Assembly: GCA_035610365.1 (NCBI GenBank)
Contig: CM069438.1
Span: 47,178,837 to 47,242,836 of the forward strand
Length of the DNA: 64,000 nucleotides
Source of the DNA: Aquatica leii
Lineage: Eukaryota > Arthropoda > Insecta > Coleoptera > Lampyridae
Direction: 5' to 3'
Of this stretch, positions 12,390 to 23,328 are shown one piece after another (position 1 is the first letter of the stretch; each line of letters opens with the position of its first letter). A program made the position numbers and the translations under genes. The notes below the pieces were generated by a model that was not told where the DNA came from, did no database searches, and saw only the letters and a list, made by a program, of their open reading frames with translations.

Positions 12390-12764
12390 CAGTGTGTCCG
12401 AAAAGTATGGAATATATTATACAGGTCGATAAATATGCACTTTACACGAAAAAGTTGTAAATAAAAGTTGTTTATCACTTAGTTATCTACCACCTGGGAG
12501 ATATCAATTTAAATTTTTGCTGTAAACAAAATCGCAACGAATAACACTTACATTTTTTTAAATGGCAAGGCACGTCTTTATTATACTCATTTGATAGAGT
12601 CTTTTTTTCTCTTTTCAACCATATGAAACTTGAATACCTTTACATCAAAAAATTTTCAAGAAAAAGAAGGACATGTCTAACAAATCTATTTTACTGAGCA
12701 GTATTAATCAGGTACGTAATATTTAGCATTGAAACAATTGAATGCACTTTAGAACACTGTCACA
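12390..12764. repeat. Left terminal inverted repeat of the DD41D mariner
   Basis: It runs from CAGTGTGTCC to the ACTGTCACA motif shortly before the transposase start, and pairs with 13945-14308 with few mismatches. Near its inner end it has a short insertion (around 12748-12757) relative to the right arm. Confidence 0.85.
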
Positions 12765-12790
12765 CTTTGCTATTTGTTAGTGCTTGAAAT

Positions 12791-13873
12791 ATGGCTCAAA
12801 TATTTGAAAAACATAGAATTGAAATTTTAATGATTCTGGGATATGGAGATAGAAGAAGAACCCAAGACGAAGTATGTAATTTATTTAATAACTTGCATCC
12901 AGAATTAAACATTTTGCAGTCCACGGTAAGCAAAATTTGGCGGAAATTTCAAGAGACAAGTTCGGTGAAAGATGCGAGTAGAACTGGTAGACCTTTGTCA
13001 TTAAGTAATGTGGAACGAGATAATGTGTTATTGTCTGTTGAGGAAAATCCACAAATTTCTGTTCGGAAAATTGCTAGAGACCATAATTTGAATAAATCGG
13101 ATGTACATGACGTTTTAAAAAAAGAAAAATTTCATCCTTATAAAGCTTGTGTAGTTCAAGAATTATTTGAAGACGATTTGGACAGAAGGCTGGAGTTTTG
13201 TGAAACAATAACAAACAAACTTGAACGAGATGCACATTTTCATAAAAATATCCTTTTTACTGATGAGGCCACGTTTTGTTTAAACGGCACAATTAACAAA
13301 CAAAACACACGTTACTGGTCTTCACAAAATCCTCACTGGTATCTAGAAGGACACACCCAATACCAGCACAAAGTCAACGTCTGGTTAGGAATGATTGGAA
13401 GTTAAATTTTGGGGCAATATTTTTTTAAGGTAGTTTAACGGCGAATATTTATCTCGATTTCTTAAGATTTGAGTTAGTTCCTGCTTTCGCCGAGTTATTT
13501 CCACATGTAGTAGATCCAGATATACCTCATAACAGAATATGGCTTCAACAAGACGAGGCACCTCCACATTTTGGAATTAAGGTCCGCCACTTTCTTAATA
13601 ATACTTTTCAAAATACATGGATAGGCAGAAGAGGTACGATAGAATGGCCTGCTCGCTCGCCGGATTTAAGTCCACTAGATTTTTTTTTTGGGCTATATTA
13701 AAAGCAAAATTTATGTAAATAGACCTGATAATGTTGAAGATTTGAAAAATGGCATTAGAGTTGAGATAAGAGCTATAACTCGAGATATGATTTCAAAAGC
13801 AATCGATGGTTTTAAAAATCGAATTTACCACTGTCAAATTATGAATGGTTTACATTTTGAACATTTATTGTAA
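12791..13873 (+). pseudogene. Mariner-type transposase, DD41D, frameshifted
   Basis: The transposase is a cut-and-paste enzyme that binds the inverted ends and inserts at TA. The N-terminal helix-turn-helix region (residues 1-110) opens MAQIFEKHRIEILMILGYGD and includes a GRP linker. First catalytic Asp: ILFTDEATFCLNG (about residue 158). Second: IWLQQDEAPPHFG (about 13540). Third: ARSPDLSPLDFF (about 13680). Exactly 41 residues separate the last two, giving DD41D. The tail ends CQIMNGLHFEHLL. Lesions: TAA at 13403-13405, a frameshift in the T-run near 13425, and another in the nine-T run at 13681-13689. All the catalytic residues are still encoded, so death was by a few recent lesions. Published DD41D mariners (the rosa group) are the closest named class I know. 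Confidence 0.85.
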
Positions 13874-13944
13874 GTTTAGTTTAAATACATTTTTTTGTTA
13901 TAACAATTTTATGTAAAGATATTTAAAGTTTAATATTTGCTATT

Positions 13945-14308
13945 GTGACAGTGCATTCAATTGTTTCTATACTACATATTACGTACCTGATTAATACTGC
14001 TCAGTAAAATAAATTTGTTAGACATGTCCTTGTTTTTCTTGAAAATTTTTTGATGTAAAGGTATTCAAGTTTCATATGGTTGAAAAGAGAAAAAAAGACT
14101 CTATCAAATGAGTATAATAAAGACGTGCCTTGCCATTTAAAAAAATGTAAGTGTTATTAGTTGCGATTTTGTTTACAGCAAAAATTTAAATTGATATCTC
14201 CCAGGTGGTAGATAACTAAGTGATAAACAACTATTATTTATAACTTTTTCGTGTAAAATGCATATTTATCGACCTGTATAATATATTCCATACTTTTCGG
14301 ACACACTG
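13945..14308. repeat. Right terminal inverted repeat of the DD41D mariner
   Basis: Reverse complement of the left arm over its whole length, from TGTGACAGTGCATTC to GGACACACTG. The two arms differ at scattered bases only, so the insertion is moderately young. Confidence 0.85.
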
Positions 14309-14929
14309 TATATCATAAACGCTATTCCATTACTTCCTTGTTTTTCTTCTCCTGCGTACATTATTGAGTATTTTTGTTTATTTAATAAGTCTTTATCTCT
14401 CTATCTCACCTCTTGTAGTGCTAAATATATTTATTTTTATCTTTGCATTTTCTTGTTTACTTTTTCCATCTTTCTTATTTCTAATAACGTTTTTATGTTT
14501 CATGTTCCTAATCTTACCTTATTCGATTCTTTCATGTCTTTTTGCTTTTTCTCCATTTCTTCGCCATTGTCGTCATATTTTGATTTTTTGTATTTTCTGT
14601 TTGCGTTGCTAGTTTTTTGGTTTTAGTTTTGTTCTTTGTCGTTGGAAATCCCGCTAGTAGACCTTAGGCATATACACTCTTGCTTCCAGATGGCTTTGAA
14701 TTTTCTGCTTCTTGAGCTATTCTATCATTGCTGTTTTCTCTGAGCTTCTTTGTTCGTCCTGTGATTTTTCTGTCACTGATCGTTTTTTGCTTTTTGCCTC
14801 TACGTTCTCATTTTCTAAAGCGTCTTTTTCTTGCTGTTGTAATTGCTCGAGTGTTTAGTGATTATTATTAGTTTATTGCCGATAAGATTTGACTTGTATT
14901 GCTTTGTTCTCGCTACTTTCATATAAATT

Positions 14930-15250
14930 ATTAACCCTCATCTTGGTTGCCATCCTTTTTATTTATTGGTTGCTTTAAGGACTTCTATTTACTTATTCCA
15001 TGAGTTAAATTCTATTATAACTGGTCAATGTTTCCCTTGTTTTTGTGATTCCTTGCCTATTCTCTTTATCTCGCCGAGTTCCATTCTATGTTTAATTCTA
15101 TTTTAATTTTACTTAGGATTTTTCTTATTTCTTTCATCAGTTCCGGTTCATTGTCGTTTTCTTTTATTCCTTGTACAATTATTTTTTTTTGCGTAATTCT
15201 TCCATGCTAATGCTTTGTTCTATAAATTGGGCATTTAGTTATTCATTCAT
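14930..15250 (-). pseudogene. LINE ORF1 remnant upstream of the RTE-like ORF2
   Basis: Across several frames the minus strand reads NAQFIEQSISMEELRKK (coiled), IVQGIKENDNEPELM, EIRKILSKIKIE, then IKRIGKESQKQGKH and VIIEFNSWNK. This is the RRM-like nucleic-acid-binding core of an ORF1 protein, ending in the usual Arg-Ile-Gly-Lys and 'rPvii' strands. It precedes the endonuclease as expected. The region 14660-14930 between the two frames holds no clear domain. Confidence 0.5.
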
Positions 15251-15290
15251 TTCTTTGATTCCATTGTAAAAATAATTTTATTAAAACTTT

Positions 15291-16077
15291 GTTTTTATTT
15301 TGTAAAAAACCTATACGTGTGGGATGTTATGGAAGTCATTTTTAGAGTATGGGACCTTTAAAGCATATAATTATAAGTAAAAATATTTGTATGTGTTAAT
15401 TAAACAGAAAATTTTACCACTAAGTATTTGAATTGTTTTAAAAATGCAAGCTAATCAAGCTTCAATTGTAAAATAAAACAATGCAGGTAAAATGCAACTT
15501 TTACGTGAATGTATAATTAACAATTTTAATAATCTACTAAAAATTCAAAATTTCTGTAACCTAAATAAGAAATAAATTTAAAAAGAAATATAATTGTTCA
15601 ATTGCTGATATATCTTTAAAGTTGAACGCATTTGTCTACTATAGAAAATAACTTATATTTCTCTGCAAAGCTACCATAAGCTACAAGTTGATTTATTAAA
15701 CTGTTGCAATGGTAACGTACAATTATCGACTTGAATAAAGAATTTGTAAACTTTTTACAAAACTGCATGCAGCGCATCCAAAGATATAAAAATCAGTTGG
15801 TAAAAATAAGATAAAACGAATACACAAAGTCGATACTAATTGACTGTAATACCAACATAAATATCACAAATCAGTTCAACTAACTACCGAGTACGGTATT
15901 ACAGCAACAAATAGTTGTATTCGATTTTATTTTTATTTTTACAACTTCTCCATTTTTCTTTTTAGTAAATCTACTAAAAATTCTGTTCAAAAATAAATTG
16001 AAAAGATGGTAAAATAATAACAAATATAACATTTAATACGTTTATTTTTTGTTAATTTCAATGTAAAGCGACTTTAA
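15291..16077. other. AT-rich spacer downstream of cuticle gene 1
   Basis: No coding region or repeat recognised. A TTTATT at 16041-16046 is a minus-strand AATAAA, a likely polyadenylation signal for the cuticle gene that ends at 16078. Confidence 0.45.
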
Positions 16078-16431
16078 TTACCAACCAGCACCATATCGAG
16101 CAAATCCTAAAGGAGCAGCTCTGGCAAAGTTAATAGAAGCTGGAGCAGCGGCATATCCAAAGCTGTGTCCAACGTATCCTGTGCGAAGAAGTGGAGCATG
16201 TACTGCTGGTGCAATTAGTGGAGCAGTTCTAATTAGAGGAGCAGAGTACGCTGCATAACTAACAGCTGGGGCTGGTGCATAAGAAATTGCTGGTGCTGCG
16301 TATCTCAATGCTGGCGTTAAATATCCAGCTTGAACTGCGGCGATAATTACGAACAATACTAAAACCTACAAAGAATAAATTGAAATTGTTAAAACTATTG
16401 AGCTAATTTAGTAAAATACCTTAAAACTCAT
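16078..16431 (-). CDS. Low-complexity cuticular protein, gene 1 (two exons)
   Basis: A secreted, 99-residue structural protein of cuticle type. Exon 1 (16431-16420) encodes only MSFK. A 54-bp intron (16419-16366, GT...AG, phase 0) follows. Exon 2 (16365-16078) continues VLVLFVIIAAVQA and then GYL, so the signal peptide spans the intron and is probably cut after residue 17 (Ala). The mature part is built of Ala/Pro/Tyr repeats (YAAPAISYAPAPAVSYAA, SAPLIRTAPLIAPAVHAPL) and ends FARYGAGW; there is no Rebers-Riddiford chitin-binding consensus. The four-codon first exon is typical of insect cuticle genes. A TATA box and initiator lie upstream. It is intact, and is related in design to the gene at 61340-61658. 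The precise role (cuticle matrix) is inferred from composition. Confidence 0.85.
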
Positions 16432-16452
16432 TGTTGATATAATGCTGCAAAC

Positions 16453-16488
16453 ACTGATACATCTGATTAAGAATTTTGTGCTTTTATA
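16453..16488 (-). promoter_or_regulatory. Core promoter of cuticle gene 1 (TATA box and initiator)
   Basis: On the minus strand TATAAAAG (16488-16481) is followed about 31 bp later by TCAGT (16457-16453), the arthropod initiator. This predicts a start near 16455 and a 5' UTR of about 24 nt before the ATG at 16431. Confidence 0.75.
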
Positions 16489-17255
16489 CTCTAAATAGGT
16501 GATTACTACAACGTCTAAAAACTAATTTATTCAATTAAAAGAATATTAAAACATTTAAAAAATAATTATTTAAACTAGTTTTTTAAACATTAAGTAAATC
16601 TTTCTAAAGAATCCTTGTAATGTAAACTTTAATAATACACTGTCGCTTTACACTAAAAGAAAATTTTACTGTTGGAACAGTTTAGGTAATAAAATCAAAA
16701 AGATTAATTAGTATACGAAATTTGTAATAACCAAAAACTGCAATAAAAAAAACTAATAGCATAAAATCTCCTATTTCGATTTTTTAAAACTGAAGAAGGA
16801 AACTAGTAAGAGAATTTTTATAAGACGTGCATTTTTTTTCTCTGAGTTATGGTGATGGTTATTGGATGGTTTGATAACCTAAGATTGACAATTTTAATTT
16901 CATGTTATTAAAATTAACAATAAAACGTTAAAACAAACATAAAAATTAATGTGAAAAAAACTGAATTTAGAAATTGGGAAAATTGTAAAAATATAGTGTA
17001 AAAACTAATTTAAATCTTTGGAAATGACTGTATCTAAAAAACAACAAAACAAAAAATAAGAAATAGGTTAAACCACATAAAATGTTGAATTAGGTGGCTA
17101 ATTATATGAGACCTACACATTACAAAACATACCAAACCGATAATATATTATACCATAGTAGGCAGTATTTTTGACAAAAAATAAAAATGAAAGAAAAACA
17201 AATAAGTGTCAATAAAGAAAAAAAGATTCATCTGAAACAGGTATTAGCAGAAGTT
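16489..17255. other. AT-rich upstream region of cuticle gene 1
   Basis: No coding region seen. It may contain enhancers for the cuticle gene, but nothing specific can be named. Confidence 0.35.
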
Positions 17256-18703
17256 AGTAGATAAATCCCGAGGGGTGGCACCCTACCACGCGCGTCCCCA
17301 GGTGGCGGATAGGGGAACGGCCTAAGTGAATGATCGTATGTGATGCTTAGGTTTGCGCTAGGGATAAGGTTGCTCGTCGCTTATGAACAAGGACTCGCAG
17401 CAACCAAAGACAGCATCGTGGACCAGCTACCCCGCCCGGCTGTCGCCAAGGGCTTGCACAAGGTATAACGGCGCCGATATGTGTTTGACGTGCCACGTGC
17501 ATCAACCATGTCGATATACCATGCACGAACCTGGAGTGCTCAGGTTGGTGCGGGGGGTCTCGGCTTAACCGCCTGGACCAAGAGGAGACAACCTCAGCAA
17601 AATCCTAAATCCCAAGAGTCAGGGGCCGGACCGAGGAGATGCGTGGCTGAATAGAGGATCAGCATTTACTGGCCCCAACTTCGGAGCACCGGGCGCCACT
17701 CCGTTGTAATCAGTCGCTTTACACGTGTGCAGGGAGCACCGCACGTGTGGACGTTTTATTTCCCCCACATTCGTAGTGTTACCGGGGGAAGCGAATTTAC
17801 GTTGTTGTTCGGCTTCAGCATGCGGTAATTAGCGACGGTCCGGTGGTGGGCCATTGCGATGAATAGGTCGACAATAGAGGGTGAATGATAATATATTACA
17901 ATGAAGAAATAATGACAATAAATGAACTAGGACTAACTGTACAATGGGCGTAAGACTAGATGTAATAACTACGATAGTCACTGTCACTACACTCGTGGAC
18001 GGCGGTGGACCGGCAACAAAGGAAGGCGGCGGTGGCGTCGTCACGGAAACCATAGCGGAGCGTCGTGGTACGGCTGATCGTAGGTTCGCAACTGCGGCGA
18101 AGGAAGGCGGTGGTCGACGGCTACAGCGCGTGCTGCGACGGCAGCGGCGGCCTCAGGTGCGAACACGGCTGTAGGCGGCGTGCGACGCGGACGGCGGTTC
18201 CCGAGCAGGCTATGACTACGCAGGACTGACCAACGGCGGCGCAGATGGCGGTACGTCCGGCGACGTGGACCTGGTTGCGGGCGGCGATGTGGTCGTCGCG
18301 GGTGTGACGTTTAGGCAGCGCTGAGCTAGGGAAGCGGGAACTGAACACCCAGTCTCAAGTGTCCATTAAGCAATTTAGACTTTTGCGGCTCCCGCCTCTT
18401 CGCGTAGTCAGCGAGGTGACTTTGACTCTGCTCCAAGAGAGAGAGTGATTTTGGTAGCTAAGGACTCTTCTTTTAAATCCTCCAATTTGCCCTCGGGTGT
18501 TGTAGATGTAGTGTTGGTAGTCGGGCAACGGTTCTGATTGGTTGAAAATAGCGTGGTAGTGGTGGAATCGTCTAGGAAAGTGGCAACGGTAACAGTGGGA
18601 CTTATATGGACCAAGTACAAACAAAAACAAAACTTTCCGCCGGAGCACCTGGTACTGGTGAGCGTAACTCGGCGGGGCAGCGCGCCGGAAATTAAAAAAG
18701 GCG

Positions 18704-19359
18704 ATGAGAGAACCAGGGGGCTCTAAGCAACCTGTCCTGTCATCGCCCAAAGAGGAGCAACCAAGCACCTCACAGAATAAAGCTGTCTCTAGGACTGGGA
18801 CTCAAAAGCGACAACGGTATGACGACAACACTCCCAAGGGAAGTACCTTAAAAAAGGCAAAGTCTGGGACCAAAAAGGACACCAGAACTTTCACGGAGTG
18901 TCGCCACCGAGGGGGAGCGCTGTTAATTACATGCGCAGACCAGGTATCGGTAGATTGGTTGAGAACGGAGCTAGGGAGAGTAGCTCCGTGGAAGGGAGCT
19001 GAGCTTCAATTCCTCAAAGCGAAAGACCTTCCAAAACTAGTGCGAGCACACGCTTGGATCCCCGGGACCCATGTGGAACCGGTAAAGATTCTGAAAAGGA
19101 TCGAGATCCAGAATGCTGGTGTTTACAAACATTGATTGTCGTTATGGACCAAACTTCCTGGGACAAGATGGGGGCTATTTGCAACCATAATCCCTACGTC
19201 AACTTCACTAGAGTGACGTTTAAGCTCCTCTCCAAGACGAAGGTGGGGGGAGAGGAGGCGACCAGTATGGAATGCGAAGAGACGACAGTGGTTGAGGAAC
19301 CACAGCCCACTGCGTCATCCATTGCACTTCAGTTGGTAGGTACAGGTTTAAATAGTTAA
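18704..19359 (+). pseudogene. LOA-like ORF1 (DUF4780-type gag protein)
   Basis: The N-terminal third is Ser/Thr/Lys-rich with a basic stretch (KKAKSGTKKDTR). The core reads GGALLITCADQVSVDWLRTE, then VAPWKGAELQFL, KDLPKLVRAHAWIPG, ILKRIEIQNAGVY, and after a frameshift near 19125, IVVMDQTSWDKMGA and VNFTRVTFKLL. This series of strands, with Trp-Leu and 'ArvWIPg', is what I know as the DUF4780 domain of LOA/Lian ORF1 proteins, thought to bind the element RNA. The end is the TAG at 19357. The frameshift makes it broken. Confidence 0.7.
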
Positions 19360-19370
19360 ACTTGTACAAA

Positions 19371-22274
19371 TAAACCTGCATCACAGTAGGGCGGCATCTG
19401 ATGCCCTCTGTGCTTATATGAATAAACATCATATTGATGTAGCCCTAGTACAAGAACCTTGGACTTTTAAAGGGCATATACGAGGTCTGGGATTGAGAAG
19501 AGCGCGGCTCATTGCTGAGCCAACCGAAACCAATCCCAGATCGTGCATTATAGCTAGAGATAGCGTTAAACTACAAACTCTTTAATAAAGCAAAAAACAC
19601 CGAGGAATGGAGTTCATACCGAACCACACTCACCGAATACAATAAGGCTATAAGAAAGGCAAAACGTGACTCGTGGAGGAGGCACTGCGAGGAAATCGAA
19701 CAGATTCCAGAAGGTGCGAGACTCCAAAGAACTTTACAAGGAGGAACAGAGGCTAGAATCCGTTCCTTGAAGAAAAATGTGGGGGGTTACACAGAGACCG
19801 TAAAGGAGACCTTGTAACTCCTGCTCCAGTCACACTTTCCGGAATCAAGGACTTTCACCAAATCTGACGCTAGCGTATCAACTCTAGAACCCCTCTCGAG
19901 GGGGAACAGGACAGATTGGGTTCTAGCTCATCAGATAGCGAACCTAACCAAAATTAGGTGGGCAGTAAAACATTTTCATCCATACAAATCCCCAGGGATG
20001 GATGGAATTTTCCCTGCTCTATTACAAGGCTTAGACCTGCTAGCCTCTACACTATGTACATTACTAAGGGCAAACGTTGCCCTGAGATACATACCTATGG
20101 CGTAGAGGGACGTAAAGGTCGTATTTATACCCAAACCTTGGCGGGACTCATACGCCCTAGCTAAGTCGTTTAGACCCATCAGTCTAACGTCATTTCTCCT
20201 CAAATTATTGGAGAAACTCATTGAGCGACACATTAGGGACGAGGTGCTGGGACCTGATCCCATTAGTAAATACCAATGTGCCTATCAACCAGGTAAATCC
20301 TGTAAACTTGCCGTCCACAGAATAGTAGACGCAGCCGAAAGAGCGATCTCCTGCAAGGAAGTGGCTCTGGGGGCGTTTTTAGACATAGAGGGGGCGTTTG
20401 ATAATACCTCTCTAGAATCGATTAGAACTGCTATTGAAAGCAAAGGGGTACACACTACCGTGGGTAGATGGATTGATACCATGCTAAGACATAGAAACAT
20501 TACGGCCTCGCTTAATAATGACTCTGTAGCGGTTCGAGCTGCACGAGGATGTCTGCCGGGAGGATTTCTCTCCCCGTTACTGTAGCGTTTGGTGGTAGAC
20601 GGACTGCTGAGGCAATTAAGTGAGGCAGGCTACAACACGGTTGGCTATGCCGACGACATAGTGATTGTGGTACGTGGCAGATTTGAAGAGACCGTATCAG
20701 TTGTGATGCAGGGAGCCTTAAATCTAGTTGAACGGTGGTGTAGAGAAGAAGGCTTGTCGGTCAATCCGGCAAAAACAAACCTCATTCTCTTCTCACGAAG
20801 GAAAGGCCCGACAAAGCTAAAGAGCATAGCAATGTACGGAGCCAAGCTACAGGTAGTGAAGGAAGGCAAATACTTGGGCGTAACATTAGACCAAAGGCTA
20901 ACCTTCAAACCACACCTAGAGAAAATAGCGAACAAAGCCACAAAGTCCTTGTGGGCTTGCAGGCGAGCGCTCGAAAGCAAGTGGGGCTTATCTCCAAAGA
21001 TGACCCACCGGATATACACTCGAATGATCAGACCGATGATTACCTACGCGTCACTGGTGTGGTGGCATAGGACCTTCACCCAAAGGGCCATACAGATACT
21101 CAGCAAAGTACAGCGCAAAGCTTGCCTTGGAATCACGGGGGCAATGATAACCACCCCGACGGCAGTCATGTAGACTCTCCTGGACCTGCCGCCACTACAC
21201 CTAGTAATTAGGGCGGAGGCACTCAAAGGGGCATACCGCCTGAGAGTCAACGGCGAGGACGGATTGTCAAGGGTGGGGCATTCATTCATCTTTGATAAGA
21301 TCTCTAAAGACAAAAACCTCAGTATGATAACTGAGAGAATACCCAAAACAGTTTGTCCTATTAAACTGTTTAAGACAACAATCCCCACCCGTTACGACTG
21401 GGAGAACAATTCCAACAAAACAAAGCTGAATGGAATCGTGTATTACACAGATGGCTCAAAAACCACTAAGGGCACTGGCTCTGGAGTGTACGGGAGCAAT
21501 GGACAGGGCTGCAAAATCTCTGTAAGCCTAGGTCAAAAAACGACCGTGTTCCAAGCCGAGGTATATGCAATCCTGACAGCATCTGCTCAACTATTAAAAG
21601 AGAACCTTTCTAACAGGAGAATCTTTATAGTCACAGACAGCAATGCAACGATTGCAGCATTAGAATCATATGTGGTGAACTCAGGGCTAGTACTAAAATG
21701 CACACAAATGCTAAACGCACTAGGTAGGTGTAATACAGTTACAGTAGTGTGGGCACCTGGGCATGCGGGAATCGCGGGTAACCAGGTTGCTGACGGGCTT
21801 GCCAGGGCGGCAAGCACGAAACCACTCATAGGCCCTGAACCGGCTTGTGGGATTACATATAACACAGCCAAACAGGAGATTCAAGCAATACTCACCAAAG
21901 AGCACTGCAGACACTGGGCGAAAGTCCCAGGACAGGATCATTCTAAGGTCTTTCTGGAAACCCCCGACGGGGGCTTAGCAACGTTCATCTTAAAGTTGAG
22001 TAGGACAAAGATCAAACTTGCGACAGAGATGGTGACAGGCCACTGTCGTTTGAACAAAAACCTGCATAAAATGGGACTGACTGATAGCCCGTTATGCAGG
22101 GGTTGTGGTAAAGAAGAAGAAACTCTATACCACGTCATCTGCCACTGTGAAGCATTTACAAGGGCAAGGAAACGCCTACTTGGAAATAAAATGATTACAC
22201 AAGAGGAAGTAACGAAGATTCGCCCTAATGAAATCCTGGACTTTGTCAAAGATACAGGTATTCTAGAAGGGTAG
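19371..22274 (+). pseudogene. LOA-like ORF2: truncated endonuclease, reverse transcriptase, RNase H
   Basis: The endonuclease start is readable (INLHHSRAAS, DVALVQEPWTFKG) but stops at about 19580, where the frame jumps to the linker (KNTEEWSSYRTTLTEYNKAI); about two thirds of the endonuclease is missing. Reverse transcriptase: HPYKSPGMDGIFPALLQG, KSFRPISLTSFLLKLLEKLI, FLDIEGAFDN (motif A, about 20380), GCLPGGFLSPLL then TAG at 20583 (motif B), and VGYADDIVIVV (motif C, about 20650). A second stop is at 21171. RNase H: YYTDGSKTTKGTGSGV (about 21440), FQAEVYAILTA, FIVTDSNATIAAL, WAPGHAGIAGNQVADGLA; all acidic positions are present. A C-terminal CxxC...HxxxxC knuckle (CRGCGKEEETLYHVICHC) ends near 22150. 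Confidence 0.8.
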
Positions 22275-22368
22275 AAAACATCGGGGAGCACAATAGACCT
22301 ACAGGTCGCGGTGCCGAGACCATATTGGGACCACCCCTAAGTAAAATAATAAAAAAAAGTAGATAAAT

Positions 22369-23328
22369 AAAGAAATTGCTACAAGAAGCTTAATAAAAAA
22401 ACAAATTACTATTTAGACTATTTTTTAATATTTTTTTTATTTGAGCCCGGAGATAGCATGGCATTGGAAGATTTTTAGTTGCCCATATCCTCCTGAGACT
22501 CCGAACTCAACAAATGAATAAAATGAAAATAATTTTTGTGTGTTTTGACTAAAAATGTGTACTAAAACAAACATATTCACTCGAAACAAAAACTTATTTT
22601 TGTTTTTGATGACTTTTGAGAAGTGCATTCATTTCATGTCGCAATTTGGAAACCTTGGCACAATATAATGACAGTCATGCGCCATAGAGTGGTTAGTTTT
22701 GACAGTTAAAATTTTTTAACGGAAGAAAAACTATTTTTTGGCGTCTGTCGTACACTTCACATGTATGTTATAATGTAAGTGCCCAGCGACGTTTTCACTT
22801 CTAAAAATTTTACAAACATCTATGTTATAAATGAAGGTATTATTATCGCTCCTTTTGTGAAAGTGTCCTGGGGTAAGGAATAACACATCTTTTTTGTGAT
22901 TTTCGTTGATTTTGCAGTAGTTGCTTTAGCGTTTTACGATACCACCACGTGTTGGGCATGATTCGTGAGTAATTCATTACCTTCCGCTGGAAGCTATAGT
23001 CAGAAGCACGTACAAAAAAAGGTTGTCGATCAATTAGGCCACTTCCGAGATAAAACCCACATGCATCTAAGAAAGTAACAATCACTTGAATGCTCGGCGC
23101 ATTTAATTCGGATTTTTGTCCATAACCAACTTAATTGTGATACGATCCTTCATCTAATCTTCGCTTCATTTCTTTAGCGATTTTAGTAGATGGTTAGAAC
23201 GTGCGATAGCTATCTGCATGGACGACCGAAAGTAATTCTTTTTTCTTTTACTTGTAGGTAATTTGTACAAACTTGAAATACGTAAGTACGATTATTTAAA
23301 TTTACGTTAAATGCGGTGTGTAACAAGT
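22369..23328. other. Unassigned segment with one minus-strand open frame
   Basis: A minus-strand frame at 23085-22843 (80 codons, MIVTFLDACGFYLGSGLIDR...NTWWYRKTLKQLL) looks more like protein than noise, with several Trp, Arg and aromatic residues. I recognise no family, and no partner exon or domain is visible. Otherwise AT-rich with no feature. Confidence 0.3.

Larger units (their letters stand above)
12390..14308 (+). mobile_element. Tc1/mariner-superfamily transposon, DD41D type, with long TIRs
   Basis: The element starts CAGTGTGTCCGAAAAGTATG and ends with its reverse complement. It is flanked by TA at 12388-12389 and 14309-14310, the standard target duplication of this superfamily. The ends are unusually long inverted repeats (about 365-375 bp each). 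One transposase gene lies between them on the plus strand. It inserted into the endonuclease of the RTE-like LINE, whose frame is readable on both sides. The total length is 1,919 bp. Confidence 0.9.
9930..14660 (-). pseudogene. RTE-like ORF2: endonuclease plus reverse transcriptase
   Basis: Endonuclease pieces on the minus strand: SIMYAGEEKQGSNGIAF just upstream of the mariner (about 14380-14312). Beyond the mariner come NDRISYLRI, IIDIYAPTKVAKNEEKDIFY (about 12300), LLGDLNAMIEKEEH (about 12180), GKETLHGKTNYNGTKLC and a terminal HKKDHKVT. Reverse transcriptase: PTQEEVNNIIYNTKNEK (11302 onward), MPEDWRLWMIMPIYQK, then GVRQGHILSAALFNIALEGV (motif B) and VIAYADNIALV (motif C, ADN rather than ADD) at 10797-10513. 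The C-terminal block is GRPKIRWQDKV...KWRE. Spacing and motifs match RTE-type endonuclease/reverse transcriptases. Stops and shifts throughout. Confidence 0.7.
9855..15290 (-). mobile_element. RTE-like non-LTR retrotransposon, interrupted by a mariner
   Basis: The plus strand is strikingly pyrimidine-rich because the coding strand is the minus. From 15290 downward come an ORF1, an endonuclease, a reverse transcriptase and a terminal KGRPKIRWQDKV block near 10100. The 3' end lies near 9855 in a short TATATA tail after a conserved-looking 3' UTR. The mariner at 12390-14308 splits the endonuclease. Frame breaks are frequent, so the element is inactive. The 5' end and target duplication were not located. 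Confidence 0.75.
17267..22357 (+). mobile_element. LOA-like non-LTR retrotransposon, both ends present, TSD AGTAGATAAAT
   Basis: This GC-rich island differs sharply from its AT-rich surroundings. It is bounded by an 11-bp direct repeat, AGTAGATAAAT, at 17256-17266 and 22358-22368, just after an A-rich tail. It has a long GC-rich 5' UTR (17267-18703), ORF1 with a DUF4780-like domain, and ORF2 with endonuclease, reverse transcriptase and RNase H. This domain set and the ORF1 type fit the LOA/Lian group. ORF2 has lost most of its endonuclease and carries stops, so the copy is inactive. Composition alone could suggest contamination, but the target duplication shows ordinary retrotransposition. 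Confidence 0.85.

Noticed and set aside
18355..18768. Minus-strand 137-codon frame in the GC-rich region
   Set aside because: Lies opposite the LOA-like 5' UTR and ORF1; no domain features.
17267..19360. GC-rich block as bacterial or foreign contamination
   Set aside because: It is the 5' UTR and ORF1 of a LINE with a target duplication in host DNA.
22843..23085. 80-codon minus-strand frame as a gene
   Set aside because: Protein-like composition but no recognised family, exon partner or promoter; kept only as a note in the gap entry.
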